A stretch of DNA of 64,000 nt from Blastomussa wellsi (GCA_947652115.1 OX393569.1:22318896-22382895), one strand, 5' to 3'; numbered from the stretch's first letter, positions 37,401 through 48,950 are shown. Notes: generated from the sequence alone by a model not told the origin. Translations and numbers: made by a program.

Positions 37401-39615
37401 GTGAGAAAACTGAATTTGAAAAATTGGTGTATAAGGCTGGAAAAAACAGTCTTTGAAGTTTGCCCATAATTGTTTCTATTCACGGAGGGTTTTTAGGATT
37501 TTATCGCTTGTTCCGGCTTCCGCTTGCTCAAAAGAAATCAAAATAATGTTTTATCCATAGGCATAGCTGGGGGCCAACGTTTTGGACGATGGCCGATTCC
37601 CTTCAAGAGACGTACACGCAGGGAATCATGGTAGTTGTGTTCAACTTCACACTTCGCGCGCCAAGTCTCGAAGATGCCGTGTACGTGTTAAATGCAACTA
37701 CTATGATTCCCTGCGCGCAAGTCTCATAGAGGAAATCGGAGATCGGTGTTTGACATTTTTGTGTATTTTGTAGGAGCTAACTGCAGATCTTCGACGCTTC
37801 TCCGAACAAGTTAAGTCGCTCGAAGGAGAGAAAGAAAGCTTGTCACAGCAGCTGAAAGAAAGCCTCGCCACGTTAGACCAGCTGTCACAAGCCCAGTCGG
37901 ATCTCAGCCAAACACAAGATACTCTTGGGACACTGTTGGCAGAAAAATTTAAATTACAGGACAAGGTGATGCGAAAACATTTGTTGGTATCTGTCTTTTC
38001 TGCAGTTTCATCCCGGGCAGAACCCACGATCCTTCTGGTCTGCAGGGTCGAGACCCCTGGCCGCCCCCGCGATTTACGGACTCATTGTCAAAACTGATCA
38101 ATCTGATTGGCTCACAATTTGGGGGCGGCCAGAGGTCTCGATCCCAGGCACATATCAGAAGGATCGTGGTCTCTGGGGATGAGAATGTCGTTCTGTCATT
38201 TCTGTTGTATCTTTCCTAAAGCCACTTGCCCCTCCAAGCCAGCTGGGCCTGTGCACGAGAAACAAGTGACTCTGGGGACACATGATTTGATTGGCTGAAA
38301 TCTAACAAAGGGAGTCCAATCACATCAGCCGTTTTAAATTCCCTTTGACGTGAGCAAGTTTAAAGCGGTTTATTTGATTGGATTTCCTTTGTTTAGATTC
38401 TGGCCAATCAAATCATGTGTCTCCAGAGACGCTTGTTCCTCGTGCACAGGCCTAGTGGGCTAACAGGGACAGGAGAATGTGCCATACTATTCTCTGCTCG
38501 GTGCCCAGACTCAAAAGACACGCTATGGACGAAATATTCCTCAACACCAGCCCTGCGGCCTACCTGGTCTGACGTAATAGATTTCTAACATGGTTTCGGT
38601 TGTGTTTTTGAACAGGTACACCAGCTGAAAGCGAAATCAGTGACGTATCGACTGGAGACTCAAGACTACATAACAGAGTACAAATGCAGAACAGAGTCCA
38701 AGGTACGAGTTTCAACTGATTTCTTAGCCAGAAAACCGTTATTCTAACAGTTGGGGGAGGGGAGGGGGGTTGGTACAGAGACACACTGTGAGCATTGAGC
38801 GTCTTGTCTAGGAACCTCTGGATGTCAAAGGGGCACTATAGTACTGAAGGTCGGGTACGCGTGTTCAAATACAGCCGGCCCTTGTGTATTCGAAAATCAC
38901 TAAGATCTATTTACAGTGTGCAATTGATATCCTTTTCTTGTTGTTCTGTGCATATTCCGGGTAACAGCAAAGGTACTTAGGGTAGTCATAAATTAGTACT
39001 GTTTCGACCAACTAGAGCGGGAAAATCTCCCTAATAATTCCTCGTTGAATCCCTTGCTGCCTTCCTGTATCCCTTCCTCCCTCCCTTCTGTTCATATCAA
39101 TTCATTCTTCCTGATCACTTTAATTTTTTTGTTGTACAGATTCGAGTCCTTGAGGGCAACATTCAGAAAGCCGAGACAGAGATCTGTCGACTGGATGGTT
39201 TGGTGGAAAAGATTAGACTGGTAGGTAGCATAGACTATTTCTCCTGGGCCTCTGCGATTGTCTTGCTGGGAAGCTAAAATTGTAAAAGAAAATGTTGTGG
39301 GCAACCAGACCCATTTTCCCCAACGGTCATGCGCAGAAGTACGCAACCACACAAAACAGGACAGAACTCTGTTGCTTTTTGTGCGCCATTTATGTATACC
39401 CTCGCAATGTCGATGCTACCAAATCCCTCCTAGATAATGGCTGTTGCGTCACAGAGCAACTGCCCCACGCACCCTCCAGTATCGTTGTTTCTTTTCTGGA
39501 ACCATTGATTTTTGTTTTGTTTCTGTAGATACTGCACCAGCATCACGATGTGATAAGAAGATGTCCAGATCTGAGCAAGCTTCTTTCGTTTCTAGACGGC
39601 GAAGACATTAGATAA
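28417..39615 (+). CDS. coiled-coil protein of unknown family, 17 exons, 904 aa
   Basis: Exons: 28417-28461, 29055-29384, 30052-30189, 30711-31175, 32469-32537, 33103-33200, 34002-34182, 34593-34682, 34933-35030, 35311-35482, 35594-35725, 36360-36574, 37013-37247, 37774-37965, 38616-38702, 39140-39220 and 39529-39615. All joins keep the frame (2715 bases). The N-terminus (MLRSPLGDQENLP, then a basic Ser/Pro-rich stretch to about residue 120) is low in structure. From about 130 almost to the end it is heptad-rich coiled coil broken by a Pro/Ser segment around 545-610, and the tail is short and globular-looking (HHDVIRRCPDLSKLLSFLDG). The layout suits a centrosomal, spindle or kinetochore protein such as an astrin (SPAG5)-like factor, but I could not confirm homology. 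The intron after 30189 has a GC donor. AATAAA at 39626-39631 follows the stop by 10 bases. Confidence 0.85.
30556..30612 (+). repeat. SINE tail fragment
   Basis: The sequence around GGATAAGCTCCGGCCTGATG matches the 3' end of the SINE at 6385-6683. Only about 55 bases remain. It lies in an intron of the coiled-coil gene. Confidence 0.6.
31431..31611. mobile_element. 181-base foldback element
   Basis: The arms starting GCAATAGACCACAAGTTACT and continuing through GGTTTATAGGCTGATAAACCAC are repeated in inverse order at the other end with few mismatches, and the pairing continues toward the middle. It lies in an intron of the coiled-coil gene. No coding capacity. Confidence 0.7.
31822..32294 (-). 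repeat. tRNA-derived SINE, near full-length, split by a MITE
   Basis: It is a reverse-oriented copy of the SINE at 6385-6683 from its TAAAGTCTG tail to the GGGAGGCG head. The B-box region reads GGTTCAAGCCC on the minus strand, two changes from the better copy. The body is interrupted at 31987-32156 by another element. Confidence 0.75.
31987..32156. mobile_element. MITE inserted in a SINE
   Basis: The ends are CAGGGGTTTCAAAA and its complement TTTTGAAACCCCTG. CACCTG occurs on both sides (31981-31986 and 32157-32162), whereas the uninterrupted SINE has it once, so this is a target duplication of about six bases. CAGGG ends are common in hAT-type elements, but those usually duplicate eight bases. 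Confidence 0.75.
32585..32963 (+). repeat. 75-base minisatellite, about five units
   Basis: Units read TCACCTGACCATAGGAACTA, then a middle containing CTTCTTGACATTTGG, then GTCGGCATTAA. Divergence and small deletions increase toward the right. It lies in an intron of the coiled-coil gene shortly after the exon ending at 32537. Open frames through it are only products of the repeat. Confidence 0.85.
33361..33590. mobile_element. perfect 48-base inverted repeat enclosing a tRNA-like sequence
   Basis: Bases 33361-33408 and 33543-33590 are exact inverted copies (outer end ATGGTTTTTATGCGAATGCA). Between them lie a small hairpin (TTGTGGG/CCCACAA at about 33421-33438) and the tRNA-Thr-like sequence. 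It has the form of a MITE or foldback element that captured or was built around a tRNA gene. It sits in an intron of the coiled-coil gene. Confidence 0.8.
33456..33527 (+). tRNA. tRNA-Thr(GGT)-like gene, possibly a pseudogene
   Basis: A full cloverleaf can be drawn in 72 bases: acceptor stem GCTTTGA/TCAAAGC with seven pairs, D stem GCTC/GAGC, T loop TTCAAAT, and B box GGTTCAAATCC. The anticodon loop reads CCGGTAA, giving GGT (Thr, codon ACC). Two oddities suggest decay: base 33 is C rather than the near-universal U, and the pair closing the anticodon loop is A-C. The T stem has two G-T pairs. It may be non-functional but keeps an RNA polymerase III promoter. Confidence 0.65.
35129..35240. repeat. 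short inverted repeat in an intron
   Basis: GAAAGTGAGAAATGATCATC (35129 on) recurs inverted, ending at 35240. The arms are about 27 bases with one or two mismatches and enclose about 58 bases. It resembles a small foldback element. Confidence 0.5.
38024..38169. mobile_element. foldback element in an intron
   Basis: The outer arms CCACGATCCTTCTG and CAGAAGGATCGTGG are exact inverted copies, and an inner pair (GACCCCTGGCCGCCCCC and its near-complement) extends the stem. It begins about 60 bases after the exon ending at 37965. Confidence 0.6.
38246..38453. mobile_element. foldback element in an intron
   Basis: GGCCTGTGCACGAG at the left is inverted at the right, and the arms share CACATGATTTGATTGGC in inverse orientation. 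It lies about 75 bases from the preceding foldback element, in the same intron. Confidence 0.6.
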
Positions 39616-40228
39616 ACCGCTTTACAATAAACCCCCTATACACCACCATGAATAACCATTCAGTCTTGTTGTTATTGCGCAGCACAACTGATACTGAATT
39701 TCCTACTACTGGTATTGTGCGTGAACATACAAACTGAATAATGTAACATTGTTGCACAAAGTGATCAGTGATTTACAGTTTTTATTTGTTTAATTGCTTA
39801 TCATAGCAGCAGTAGCAGGTTTAGTTGGATGACCTGCAATGTGCTTTGTTGTCAGATTTAATCATTTATTAAGTCATAACGCCACGTTGATCTTTTTTAG
39901 TATTGTTCTTGTGTACCGTTCTCAACTCATACTGCCCCAATGACTGCTAACCTCGTCAAAAGGCGTGCAGGCAAACCATCATGGTTCCTATGCACTTGTT
40001 ATCACTATACCTGGGGCAATCAACGATACAGAACAGACGCCCTTTGCCTACTTTGTTTTGGATAGCACGACCGTGAAGCTCTTCGAAGCTGAGTACAAAT
40101 GATCCTCGCATCACGTAAGGAACAGCCACTTTCATGCCTTCTCCAAATGACCATAAATACTTCTAAATAAGCTGATGGAAATACCGTGTATAAATAGTTA
40201 TCTTATCTTACTTGAGGTGTTCAATTTA

Positions 40229-40472
40229 TGCACCTATCAATGTAAATCCCACGGGGGGGGGAGAGTGCGGGCATATGTGGGGGATTTCAGTTGTTATCGT
40301 CCCGTAGGGTGGGTTTTTGACCGTTTTAATGGCCTTTCCAGCAAGATTTTATTGACTTTTAGTTACTCTTTTGACCATCTATAATTGCCCTGGGACCGGG
40401 CATTTGAACAAAAAAATCTCAGCTTGGTTCAAACCCCCCGGCCCCCCCGCGGGATTTACATTGATAGGTGCA
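40229..40472. mobile_element. MITE with TTA target duplication
   Basis: The ends TGCACCTATCAATGTAAATC and their exact complement enclose G- and C-runs that could pair. TTA flanks both sides (40226-40228 and 40473-40475), as in PIF/Harbinger insertions. Confidence 0.65.
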
Positions 40473-40767
40473 TTACGGGCCAGACGAAACAGATTTGCAT
40501 ATCCCTAGGAAAAGCTGTAGATCTTTCGCATTGGGACGCCTGAAATCAGGAGGTCCCGTTTATGGATTTTATCACTCGGAGTAGCATTGAGTTCATCCCA
40601 AAAAGAGCTACAATAATCAGTGAGGTAAAATCAATTCTTGATAGATTTTTATAGCAGTGCTTTCGGAAATAAATGGTCTTTGGTGTTTAGGGGGCCTATG
40701 GATAATTTTTTTCTCTCGCCTCTTTCCGGACTGTCCGCGCGCTCCACTCGATCCAGACTCAGACCAA

Positions 40768-40856
40768 CGAAGGGCTAACGCTCGAAACGTCAGCTCTTGA
40801 ATCTCTTTACGGTGGCCAATTGACATTATCAACCCAGTTGATAAAACCAAATTATA
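40768..40856 (+). repeat. 150-base hammerhead-like repeat, truncated third copy
   Basis: It matches about 90 bases of the repeats at 16621-16995 in the opposite orientation. It includes CGAAGGGCTAACGCTCGAAA, the GTC that follows, and the TTATCAACCCAGTTGATAA hairpin. The core reads CCAACGA, a further departure from an active hammerhead. Confidence 0.65.
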
Positions 40857-43800
40857 AAGAAAACAAACAACGCGTATATAGCGACTGGGTACGAGTCTGA
40901 GTTAACACAGGTAGCGCAAGCTCGTGTGTATATTTGTTCAGTGCAATGTGCAACAGTAGAAATACATGAGCCGGGCTGGCCCGGTTTGCCGCGATGGTTT
41001 GTTTTATCGGCTAACCGGGCTGGTCCGGTTGTCATGTAATCGCGAAGTTGAGTTTTGTTGCGTTTAACAGACGTGCCGAGATCTCGGCAAACTGAAACAA
41101 GCCCGGGCCATGTAATCAGGCCCTAAGGGTTTGCATGGTGAAAACGGTCAGATTCAAAATAATAAAAAAAATCAATGATTTAAATAAAAATAGCTGACCT
41201 CGCTTCCTTCGTGTCTTTCTGTCTCCTGTGGTTTCTGGGCTTGATTAAAGCGATTCAGAGGGTTTTCACGTCTGCTTTGCCCTCATTTCACTGGGAACAG
41301 TCATATCGAGCTTTGAATAACAAAGGGCCTCAACAAACGCATTGGTGGTCGTCACATCACTGACTCTATAGCTACTAGACTCAGGGGCAACGAACCTGCA
41401 ATCAGATGTCTTGAAAGGCAGTAGGGCAACCGACATCCCGTACAAGTTAGCCATATTTTTTGGCGGTGTGAAACAAAAGCCGGAAATCCGTCTGTGTTCC
41501 CAGGCTAGTACAAGTGGAATGAATGCAGGTATGTTTTACTGTTTTGATTATTCCAAAATGAAAACGTTAGTTTTTCCTTCATACCCCAACCTAAAATATT
41601 CCAGTATTCCAACTACAAAAAGTTAAGAGTCAGGGTTTACCTCGGTGTAAAGACCTGTGACATTTTTCTTTGCTTTTGAGCTATTGTTTCTCTGTTCTGT
41701 ATTGTTTCGAGGTTCTTTGTCTTGTTTTTACATCACTGGTGAGTTTCACGGGTTTTTAAAGAGGGTGAGCCAAAAATTCCAGGCCTATGTTCTAAGGGCG
41801 CCTTGGTGCGTGCCTGAGGCGTCCAACTTTAGCCTTTGGGTGACCAGATAAACTTACTTTTTTGATCTTATGATTTGGAACCTTCGGGCTCCTTGTAATT
41901 TTCCTTAGAGCACAGCCTTGAATTTGTTATTCTACAAACTCCGTTATTCCTCGTTAGTCCCCGAATCAAACTTCAAAGCAACAAATTAATGACATCATGA
42001 TTTAAATAATACTTGTACACCACAAGCCTAACATTCACATAAACATCCACACACGAAAGGCTAAGGATGAATAGCTTTTCATTCAAATTTGAGCCCCAAT
42101 AGACCTCTTTAGCTTCGTATGTAAATTGCCCATTGCAGATCATGTGATGATCTCTAGAGAATTTGTCCTTTTTATCACCAAATTATTCATTAATTTTGAC
42201 ATGGATTTTCACAAGTGTCTATGTAAGCTTCATGCACACAAACAATGGTCTTGTCTCAAGTTTCCACACTAACAACAGGTGGCCAATCAGGTTCAAAAGA
42301 TGGGTTGCATCTTGTAAAACACACCTCACCCTAGACAAGGAGGGTCCTCATCGAGTTCACTTGTTTTACCCACTTCCCTAATTTTTATCAAGGTAACCAT
42401 TACCCCCAAACTTAGGAGTTCGCCCACTTGTTCAAGAACTGCTATATGTATAATTACTTCTTCAGTGGAAAAATCACAAGGAAACAGGTGAATGGGACAC
42501 CAGAAAGAGACTACGTTATTAAGATTAAAAATGCTTTTGTGGTTCCACAATATTTTTTATTCAGCTAAACAAACCAATGTATAACTTTAAGATCACAACA
42601 GCAAAAACACAAAACATTTGTCACATGGCTACTTCATTCCTGCATTCTGTTTCTGCAAACAAATCCAGTCAACGACCTCACTTCTCCTGAAGTAAAAAAG
42701 TTAGTAAAAACATACAAAAGGGTGTCCTGAAGGAAAAGAATGGATTGCTAACCTTTGTGGCAAATCACAAAAATAGGGAACATTCTAATGTTGAAATGAG
42801 TGAAATTCCAAGTTCTTTTTTAAGGGAAATAATTTGGATGGGCAAATATTTGGTTTAATTGGTAATTTCATTAAACATTGAACTCTTAAAACTTCATACC
42901 ACATTGAGGCTACCCTCCATGAAGAGTACTTTGCAAGACCATAATATTTGAAAGATAGTGATTGCTATTCCTCCATCCCAAACTCTGATCTGATTTTCCT
43001 CCAAAAATGTTGGCAACTGCCAAACGAGTTTATATCCAAATCCTTATCCTGACGAATAAGTTCCAAAAATTGGACTCCTGATAGTTTCCAGTGTTCTTTT
43101 CCAAAACTGCACTGGAGCTGACCTCCAGTTCCTATCCTATTCTGTGATCACTGATACGAGAGGATCCGGTCTCCCCCAGTCTGACAGCTTTAGATCTGTC
43201 ACAGGATTATAAAGAAGTCAACTTGTCAATAATGGATACATTTGCAGCAGAAAATTTATTTCAGTTTTACAGTAGAATGGTTAGGAAAAATACTGCTTCT
43301 ACTTGCCATTTAGAAAACACTGAGAATCATATGGCAGTCAGCCAAAGTAACATGCCTTATCATTCTTTAATTCTAAGTTGCCAGAAACAGTGATCTATTA
43401 CACATAATTTTATTGAAATTAAAATAAAATGAAAAGAAACACTGTATCAGTTAAAATGAACTTCTGAACATGGATGCACATTAACATATTTTCAAATCTG
43501 TAGTTAAAAAATGGTGAATTGTTGGGGGCAATCTCTTGTAGGTTTATCATTGCAGAAACCATGCATACCATGATATCCAAAGAAAATGTCCCATGTCCAA
43601 TTGATCCTACTGTTCCCAGGGCATTTTCAGATTCCTTATCCAGTTTCTGAATTCCTTAGCAAGATCAATTGAAGAAACATGTACTGTTGTTTTCTTTCCT
43701 AGCTTTCCTTTCCAATATCACAATTGCTTGTGTTGCCCTGAAAATGATATCATGGAAGAGTAAGATGTATCTCACCTTACAAAGTACAGAAATAAAAAGT

Positions 43801-43900
43801 TATATTTAGTTACAGTGAACAGCTTGGTAATACACAACTTTTCCTAATGTGAATAAAATACAGGACAAAATTGCACATAACAGGTATACAGTGGAAATGT

Positions 43901-45577
43901 CTATGAACGTGAACGAGAACGAGACTTGGAACGCCTCGGAGAAGCTGATCTTCTTCTCTTTGGTGATCTGGAAGGAGACTTGGATTTCTTTGGTGAATAT
44001 GATCGACGTGGGCTGCGGGAGCGGGAATGGGATTTCCTTCTTGGAGATCTGCTCCTTGAGCGTGATCGGCTTCGGCTTCGTGACCCACGCCCACCACCAG
44101 GATTGTCATGTTTCACACGAATGAAGGCAACTTCACCCTAAATGACAACAGCAAGAACAGTGTAAGAAGTCTTTAGGAAAAAAAAGGAAATGAAAGTTAT
44201 GTTTAGCCTCTACTGTCCCTTCTGAAAGGTAAAAGGCTTTGCATACCTCATGAGAACGAAACTTGGAGTCATCCAGGTGTTTCAGGGCATATTTCATGTC
44301 TTCATAGCGGGAATACTCCACAATGCCAGTTCCATCCTTGAAAACATCAGTAAACTGAACATCACCAGCATCCCGCATATGATCCTTTAGATCCTGCCAG
44401 CTACCAGTGGGAGGAAGCCCAGAGACCAAAACACGGTATTCAGACCGCCGTGGAGGAGGACCGCGTCTGTGACCACCACCACCGCCGCCGCCACCGCCAC
44501 CACCTCCGCCATCACCACCATAGCCACCACCAAATCCTCCACCTGATCGGCCACCTCGTCCACCACGGGGGAATTCTACTCTGATTCTTTGGCCATCAAA
44601 TTCATACCCATCTCTCCCTCTGACAGCATCTTCTGCATCTCTGCAAAGCAATAAACATTTCACTCTTTTACAATAAAGCTGATGTAAAAAAATGAAACAC
44701 AGGCAGAGAAATGAATGACATTAAACAGAACAAGGACGTTTTTGCAAGGAAAAATGCAGGAAAAGGCAATGCTAACAAGGACAAAATCAACCAGCAAACA
44801 GAAAACAAAACGCCTGGTTCAATACAACTCAAGGCTTTCTTCAAAACCATTAAGGCAAAAATTTACATATTTTTTACTGTATAAAATCAAAGTTTTCACG
44901 TTATCGAGTGTCAAGAGCTTTGAAACCAAAATCAAATATTCACAATAAAGACAGCTTGCAAACTTCCTTTACATGATATTACACTCGCCCAGTTTCATTC
45001 CGAAAACATGGCTAAAGCTTTTCAGCGCTTTTCTACCTAAAACGCTTTCTGAAAATCTGAAATGATCCAAGCAGGTGGTCAGAGATGGTACACGTCAAAA
45101 GAAACTCAAGCTAATAAAAAGTGCACAAAACCAAATGCAGTGACAACTAGTTTCTCTAACGAGGCTGTATTTTGTACCATAGCTAAATCAAGAAAGTTCA
45201 ATAGAATTAGTGTTGAAACTAAAACCTGACCAGTACAGATAAAATATCTGAAACGACGCCGTACACAAAAGATTATCGCCGAACGTCCTGAGTAACCAAA
45301 CACGCTACTAAGAACTGTTAGAGTTTTATCAATACACACATGAGCTAAATATTAAATAGAGGATGAACGGCAGCTACATATTACTTTCATACCTTGGGTC
45401 TTCAAATTCGACAAAGGCAAACGGTGTGCCTCCAGTCCCGTACCGAGGAATTTTCAAGTCGACGTCAGCAACATTTCCGTACTTGTAAAAGATATCTTCC
45501 AAATCTCTCTCGTCTACATTGGTAGGTAAGTTTCCCACATAAACTCGCCTACTATTGTTGTTACTTCGATTCATCAT
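43901..45577 (-). CDS. SRSF1: serine/arginine-rich splicing factor 1 (SF2/ASF), 3 exons, 271 aa
   Basis: Nuclear SR protein that binds exonic enhancers in pre-mRNA. Exons: 45577-45393, 44640-44247 and 44137-43901 (stop TAG at 43901-43903). RRM1 (about 12-85) has RNP2 VYVGNL and RNP1 FAFVEFE. A Gly-rich linker with an unbroken run of 13 Gly follows (about 106-118), then the pseudo-RRM (about 130-203) with the family signature SWQDLKDH at 142-149, and a C-terminal RS tail of Arg-Ser dipeptides and SPRR motifs. The human protein has 248 residues, and the excess is mainly in the linker and tail. MM opens the frame, so the second ATG (45574) is an alternative start. Exon 1 lies back to back with the LC8 leader across a likely shared promoter. 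Confidence 0.93.
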
Positions 45578-45723
45578 TACCCTAAGTAAGAGTTGTTAAA
45601 CTTCCTCAAAGAAAGAAGTCCAACGATAGATCTGCGTAAAACTTTCAAAGATGGCCGGCCACGAGTCTTGCACTCAGAAATGGGTGGTCTTGTCTGTTTA
45701 GCAGGGGCTATGACCCAGATGGG

Positions 45724-45775
45724 ATTGTGGGTTGATATAGGCTGCACTAATAATAAACTCGTTATGACCAATCAA
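45724..45775 (+). promoter_or_regulatory. candidate LC8 promoter motif plus CCAAT box
   Basis: TGTGGGTTGATATAGGCTGC (45726-45745) is followed after about 22 bases by CCAATCAA at 45768. The same arrangement, with one change in the 20-mer, stands at 52235-52285 upstream of the second LC8 gene, although the surrounding sequence differs. Shared position and spacing suggest a kept control element, but a paralogous remnant is also possible. Confidence 0.45.
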
Positions 45776-46031
45776 GTTGGAACTCCCTCAGAGCAGTATC
45801 CAATCAGAGGCAACCAGGAAGCAAACAATCTGAACACTTCTCAGCGAAACTATTTGTGATTTCTGTGTTGTTTGAGGCAGGTTAAATTTTCGGTTTGTTT
45901 GGCGTTATCTTTGGCCGATAGAAATAATTTCCAGTACAAGGTGGGTAAACAGTTCTTGCATTAATGCTAGTTTGTCTGCCGAGTATTGTGTCTGGACGAG
46001 CTTAACTTTTATAAATCAAGAGAACTTCTGC

Positions 46032-46271
46032 ATCCCGGTCGGACATAGCGTTTTCGATGTGTTAATAAAACTGATTTTGAAAATTAAGTTAACAATGTGT
46101 CCAACAGGTCATCCTGCTAAATACGTTGATCCTAGGTATTAAGGAAATTTTAGGAGCAACTGCAGAATACCCGGCCACTTAATTTACAAGTGTGGGGACC
46201 TTTTGTAGAACGAGGCAAAACACAGAAGACACTAGTTATTAACACATCGAAAACACTACGTCCGACCGGGA
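46032..46271. mobile_element. foldback MITE-like element
   Basis: TCCCGGTCGGACATAGCGTT on the left recurs inverted on the right with few changes. The arms are about 38 bases, continuing through TTCGATGTGTTAATAA. It lies in the presumed leader intron of the first LC8 gene. Confidence 0.6.
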
Positions 46272-47444
46272 TATATTCTTATTCAATGACATGCAGTCTT
46301 GTGTTGTTTCCATTAAGCTTATTTTTAACATTTCCTCTGAAAATTGTGCACCATGTTAACTTTTCTAGGAAAATGAAAGAGCACTGGTTACCATGGAAAC
46401 AAAATTTATATATTTACAAGTGGGACTTGTACTGATAAACTAATCAAAAACTGTTATGTTGTAGTAAAGCTTTTTAAAAGAAAAAATACTGGCAGAATCT
46501 TGGATGTTGACATTAGTTGGCCTTGGAACCATAGAATTGCCTGTTTTGGGGAGTTGTCTACTATGGAAGGGTGTATAATAAGCCCAATGATGGATTCATT
46601 TTTATTGGTTCCTACGTACAATCTATTAAAGGACGCTCATCGACAACATTATCATTAAATTTTTATTATGTAACACAGATAGATTCCATGTTGCTGTGTG
46701 TCTGTTCAGTAATAGATCACAAAAGATGCCAAAATGTGGTAAGAGCATGAGTGACACCCTCAGCTAGAGCCTTGTGTTCCACTTTTTAGTTCTTACCACA
46801 TTTTGACATCAGTGATCAATTTAACAAAAAGATGTGAGCCTCTTGTGGTATGTCCTGTAATCGACCACAAATTTCTTCATTACATTACAGGCCGCCGAGC
46901 AAAACAAAACCAAATTACAAAGACTTTTTTTTCACGGAGTAAAGTGCGAGCAAACCTGAAATAATTTTCTAAAACAATTTGAAACTTAAAGAATCACAAA
47001 CTTCAAACTGTGTAAAGTAACTCAAAACCATTTTATGTCAAACTTTGCTACATTTTCTCTTCACAGATTAATTCAATTCAAATCCATATTCATCTTGAAA
47101 ACGAATTTGATGATTTCCTCTTTAAAGGAGTTCCTTTGGATGCAATCTGTTGCTTATTTCTGAGAACTAACAGCACCAAAGACTGTAAACAGTTTGAGCG
47201 ATTGAAGTTGTTTTTGTGATGGCATCATACTACGTCATCATTTTTCGGTTAATTTTTTGACCATGAATATTAGCCAAAGAGCTGGCGAGAATTTATGCAG
47301 TTAAGGTAAAATACTGAACAGATGCATGGCAACATGGAATTTATATGTACATTAGAAGTGCTGTGTTTATGTAACTGGCAGCTGTGTAGAATATGTCCTC
47401 TCATGTAAACAGAAGTAGTGAATGTTCTTTCCCTGCTCTTTTAG

Positions 47445-47714
47445 ATGTCTGACAGGAAGGCAGTAATAAAAAATGCTGACATGTCAGAAGACATGCAGCA
47501 AGATGGAGTAGAGATTGCTACACTAGCTATGGAAAAGTTCAACATTGAGAAAGACATAGCTGCTTACATCAAGAAAGAATTTGACAAGAAATACAACCCC
47601 ACATGGCATTGCATTGTTGGAAGGAATTTTGGTTCATATGTGACACATGAAACAAAGCATTTCATTTATTTCTACCTCGGACAAGTGGCTGTTCTTCTTT
47701 TCAAGTCTGGTTGA
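47445..47714 (+). CDS. dynein light chain LC8, copy 1 (89 aa)
   Basis: LC8 is a homodimeric hub that binds short linear motifs, including the dynein intermediate chain, in cytoplasm and cilia. The single coding exon begins at ATG right after an acceptor (TTTTAG), implying a non-coding leader exon upstream. The 89 residues match animal DYNLL1/2 almost throughout, with [28 protein letters not shown] and the C-terminal LLFKSG carrying the Ser88 phosphorylation site. Compared with copy 2 it has IATLAM in place of CATQAM, losing the Cys24 seen in vertebrate LC8. Position 2 is Ser. Intact. Confidence 0.95.
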   Translation: MSDRKAVIKNADMSEDMQQDGVEIATLAMEKFNIEKDIAAYIKKEFDKKYNPTWHCIVGRNFGSYVTHETKHFIYFYLGQVAVLLFKSG

Positions 47715-48424
47715 ACTAGACATGACAGCTGTCTGTAATATTATTATAATACTGTTTTATTGTAAATATATTTAACAGTTAAGTTGGTTATTTAAGTTAC
47801 AAATACCGGTATAAAGAGTTTGATGTAAAACACCAGTTTTTTTATATTTCTTTACCTTTGTGTAATTTATGGATAGTCCATGCCTTCAATACAATAATTT
47901 ATTATTTCAGGTTTTCCCTTGGTGTTCATTTCTTTTAGTTCAAAACACAACTTCTTACAGCAACCCAAAATAATAAAGACCACTAACACAACAGCAAAAA
48001 TTGGACCAGGGCAGTTAAAAAAGGTCGGTACCCAATAGGGGTGGCCATTCTTTAAAGAAATTATCAGATTTTTGTAAAGTCAGACACCTATGGCCCTGCA
48101 AGAACTTGGCTGTTTCTTTATGAAAAACACATGAACGAGTCCGAGCCAGTTTTATGCTGTCCAATGAACGGCCTTCATATTTGTGAATAAATTTCTAGTA
48201 TCTCGATAAAACAAACACAATTCAAAAGATCCGCTTGAGCCGGAAATTTCCCGGTGAAACGAACCAAGCATTCACATTTCATTTGCATCCCAATGAAATA
48301 CTGGAAAAAACTGAAACCAAAAGCCATAGTACTATGGATGAATGGACGAGTCATGTATGGCTTTCACACCAATCAGATTTGGGTTACTATCAAGAACCAA
48401 TCAAATTGTCGCTTTAAAGCTTTG

Positions 48425-48582
48425 AAATAAGCCATTTCCGAGTTCCCTTGGGTAGGTGTTGAGCCTCTATTTCAAAGCGAGTCTAAGTGCGAAAGTTTTG
48501 TGATTGTAATTAGTTTTGCTTTCCATGTGAATGAAAACGCCTTGAAATAAAGGCTCAAGCGAACTCGGAAATGGCCTATTTG
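48425..48582. mobile_element. foldback MITE-like element
   Basis: AATAAGCCATTTCCGAGTTC on the left is matched inverted on the right, and a second pair around TTGAGCC..ATTTCAAAGCG extends the arms. Confidence 0.55.
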
Positions 48583-48950
48583 CTTGCGACTTGTGAACGG
48601 CCATCTCTGTTTCTCTGTAAAATAGCGGAATTCATCTATGGCCTTATTTCACCATTTCCAGGGGTGCAATTTATGTGGGTTATGTCGAGGACTTTCGGTG
48701 TGGGTTTGAACGGAATTTGACATCATGCCTTCACACGATCGAAGTCTTGAAAGCAAAGCAACTGCTATTGAATTTGATGTCACAGTGTTTTTGAAAGCAA
48801 CATCATAAAGCTCAGACTCGAAGGATAGTGCAATAGACCTTTTTCGCTTGGGCGTAAAAATTTGTACGATTGGGCGTTAAGGGTTAAACATATTGTAAGA
48901 ATTTAAAACATTCTCGGGTTAAAAATTTGGTTTAAAGTGCTTTCGGTTGC

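Larger units (their letters stand above)
39616..43900. other. spacer between convergent coiled-coil and SRSF1 genes
   Basis: The left end holds the short 3' untranslated region of the coiled-coil gene, and the right end must hold the SRSF1 3' untranslated region, perhaps more than 1 kb. In between are a foldback element (40229-40472) and a partial copy of the 150-base hammerhead-like repeat (40768-40856). A GC-rich segment around 40970-41125 has repeated CCGGGCTGG/CCGGTT motifs. No exon chain was found. Confidence 0.5.
45578..47444. other. SRSF1/LC8 intergenic region and 5' leader intron of the first LC8 gene
   Basis: 45578-45850 is a probable bidirectional promoter. A non-coding LC8 leader exon may end at the donor CAAG/GTGGGTAAA near 45940, with the intron running to 47444, where TTTTAG directly precedes the LC8 start. 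This presumed intron contains a foldback element (46032-46271) and a shorter inverted repeat at about 46705-46820. Confidence 0.5.

Noticed and set aside
43849..44141. Open frames antisense to SRSF1 exon 3
   Set aside because: They are mirror frames of the Arg-Ser repeat coding sequence (CG-rich dipeptide repeats keep the complement open).
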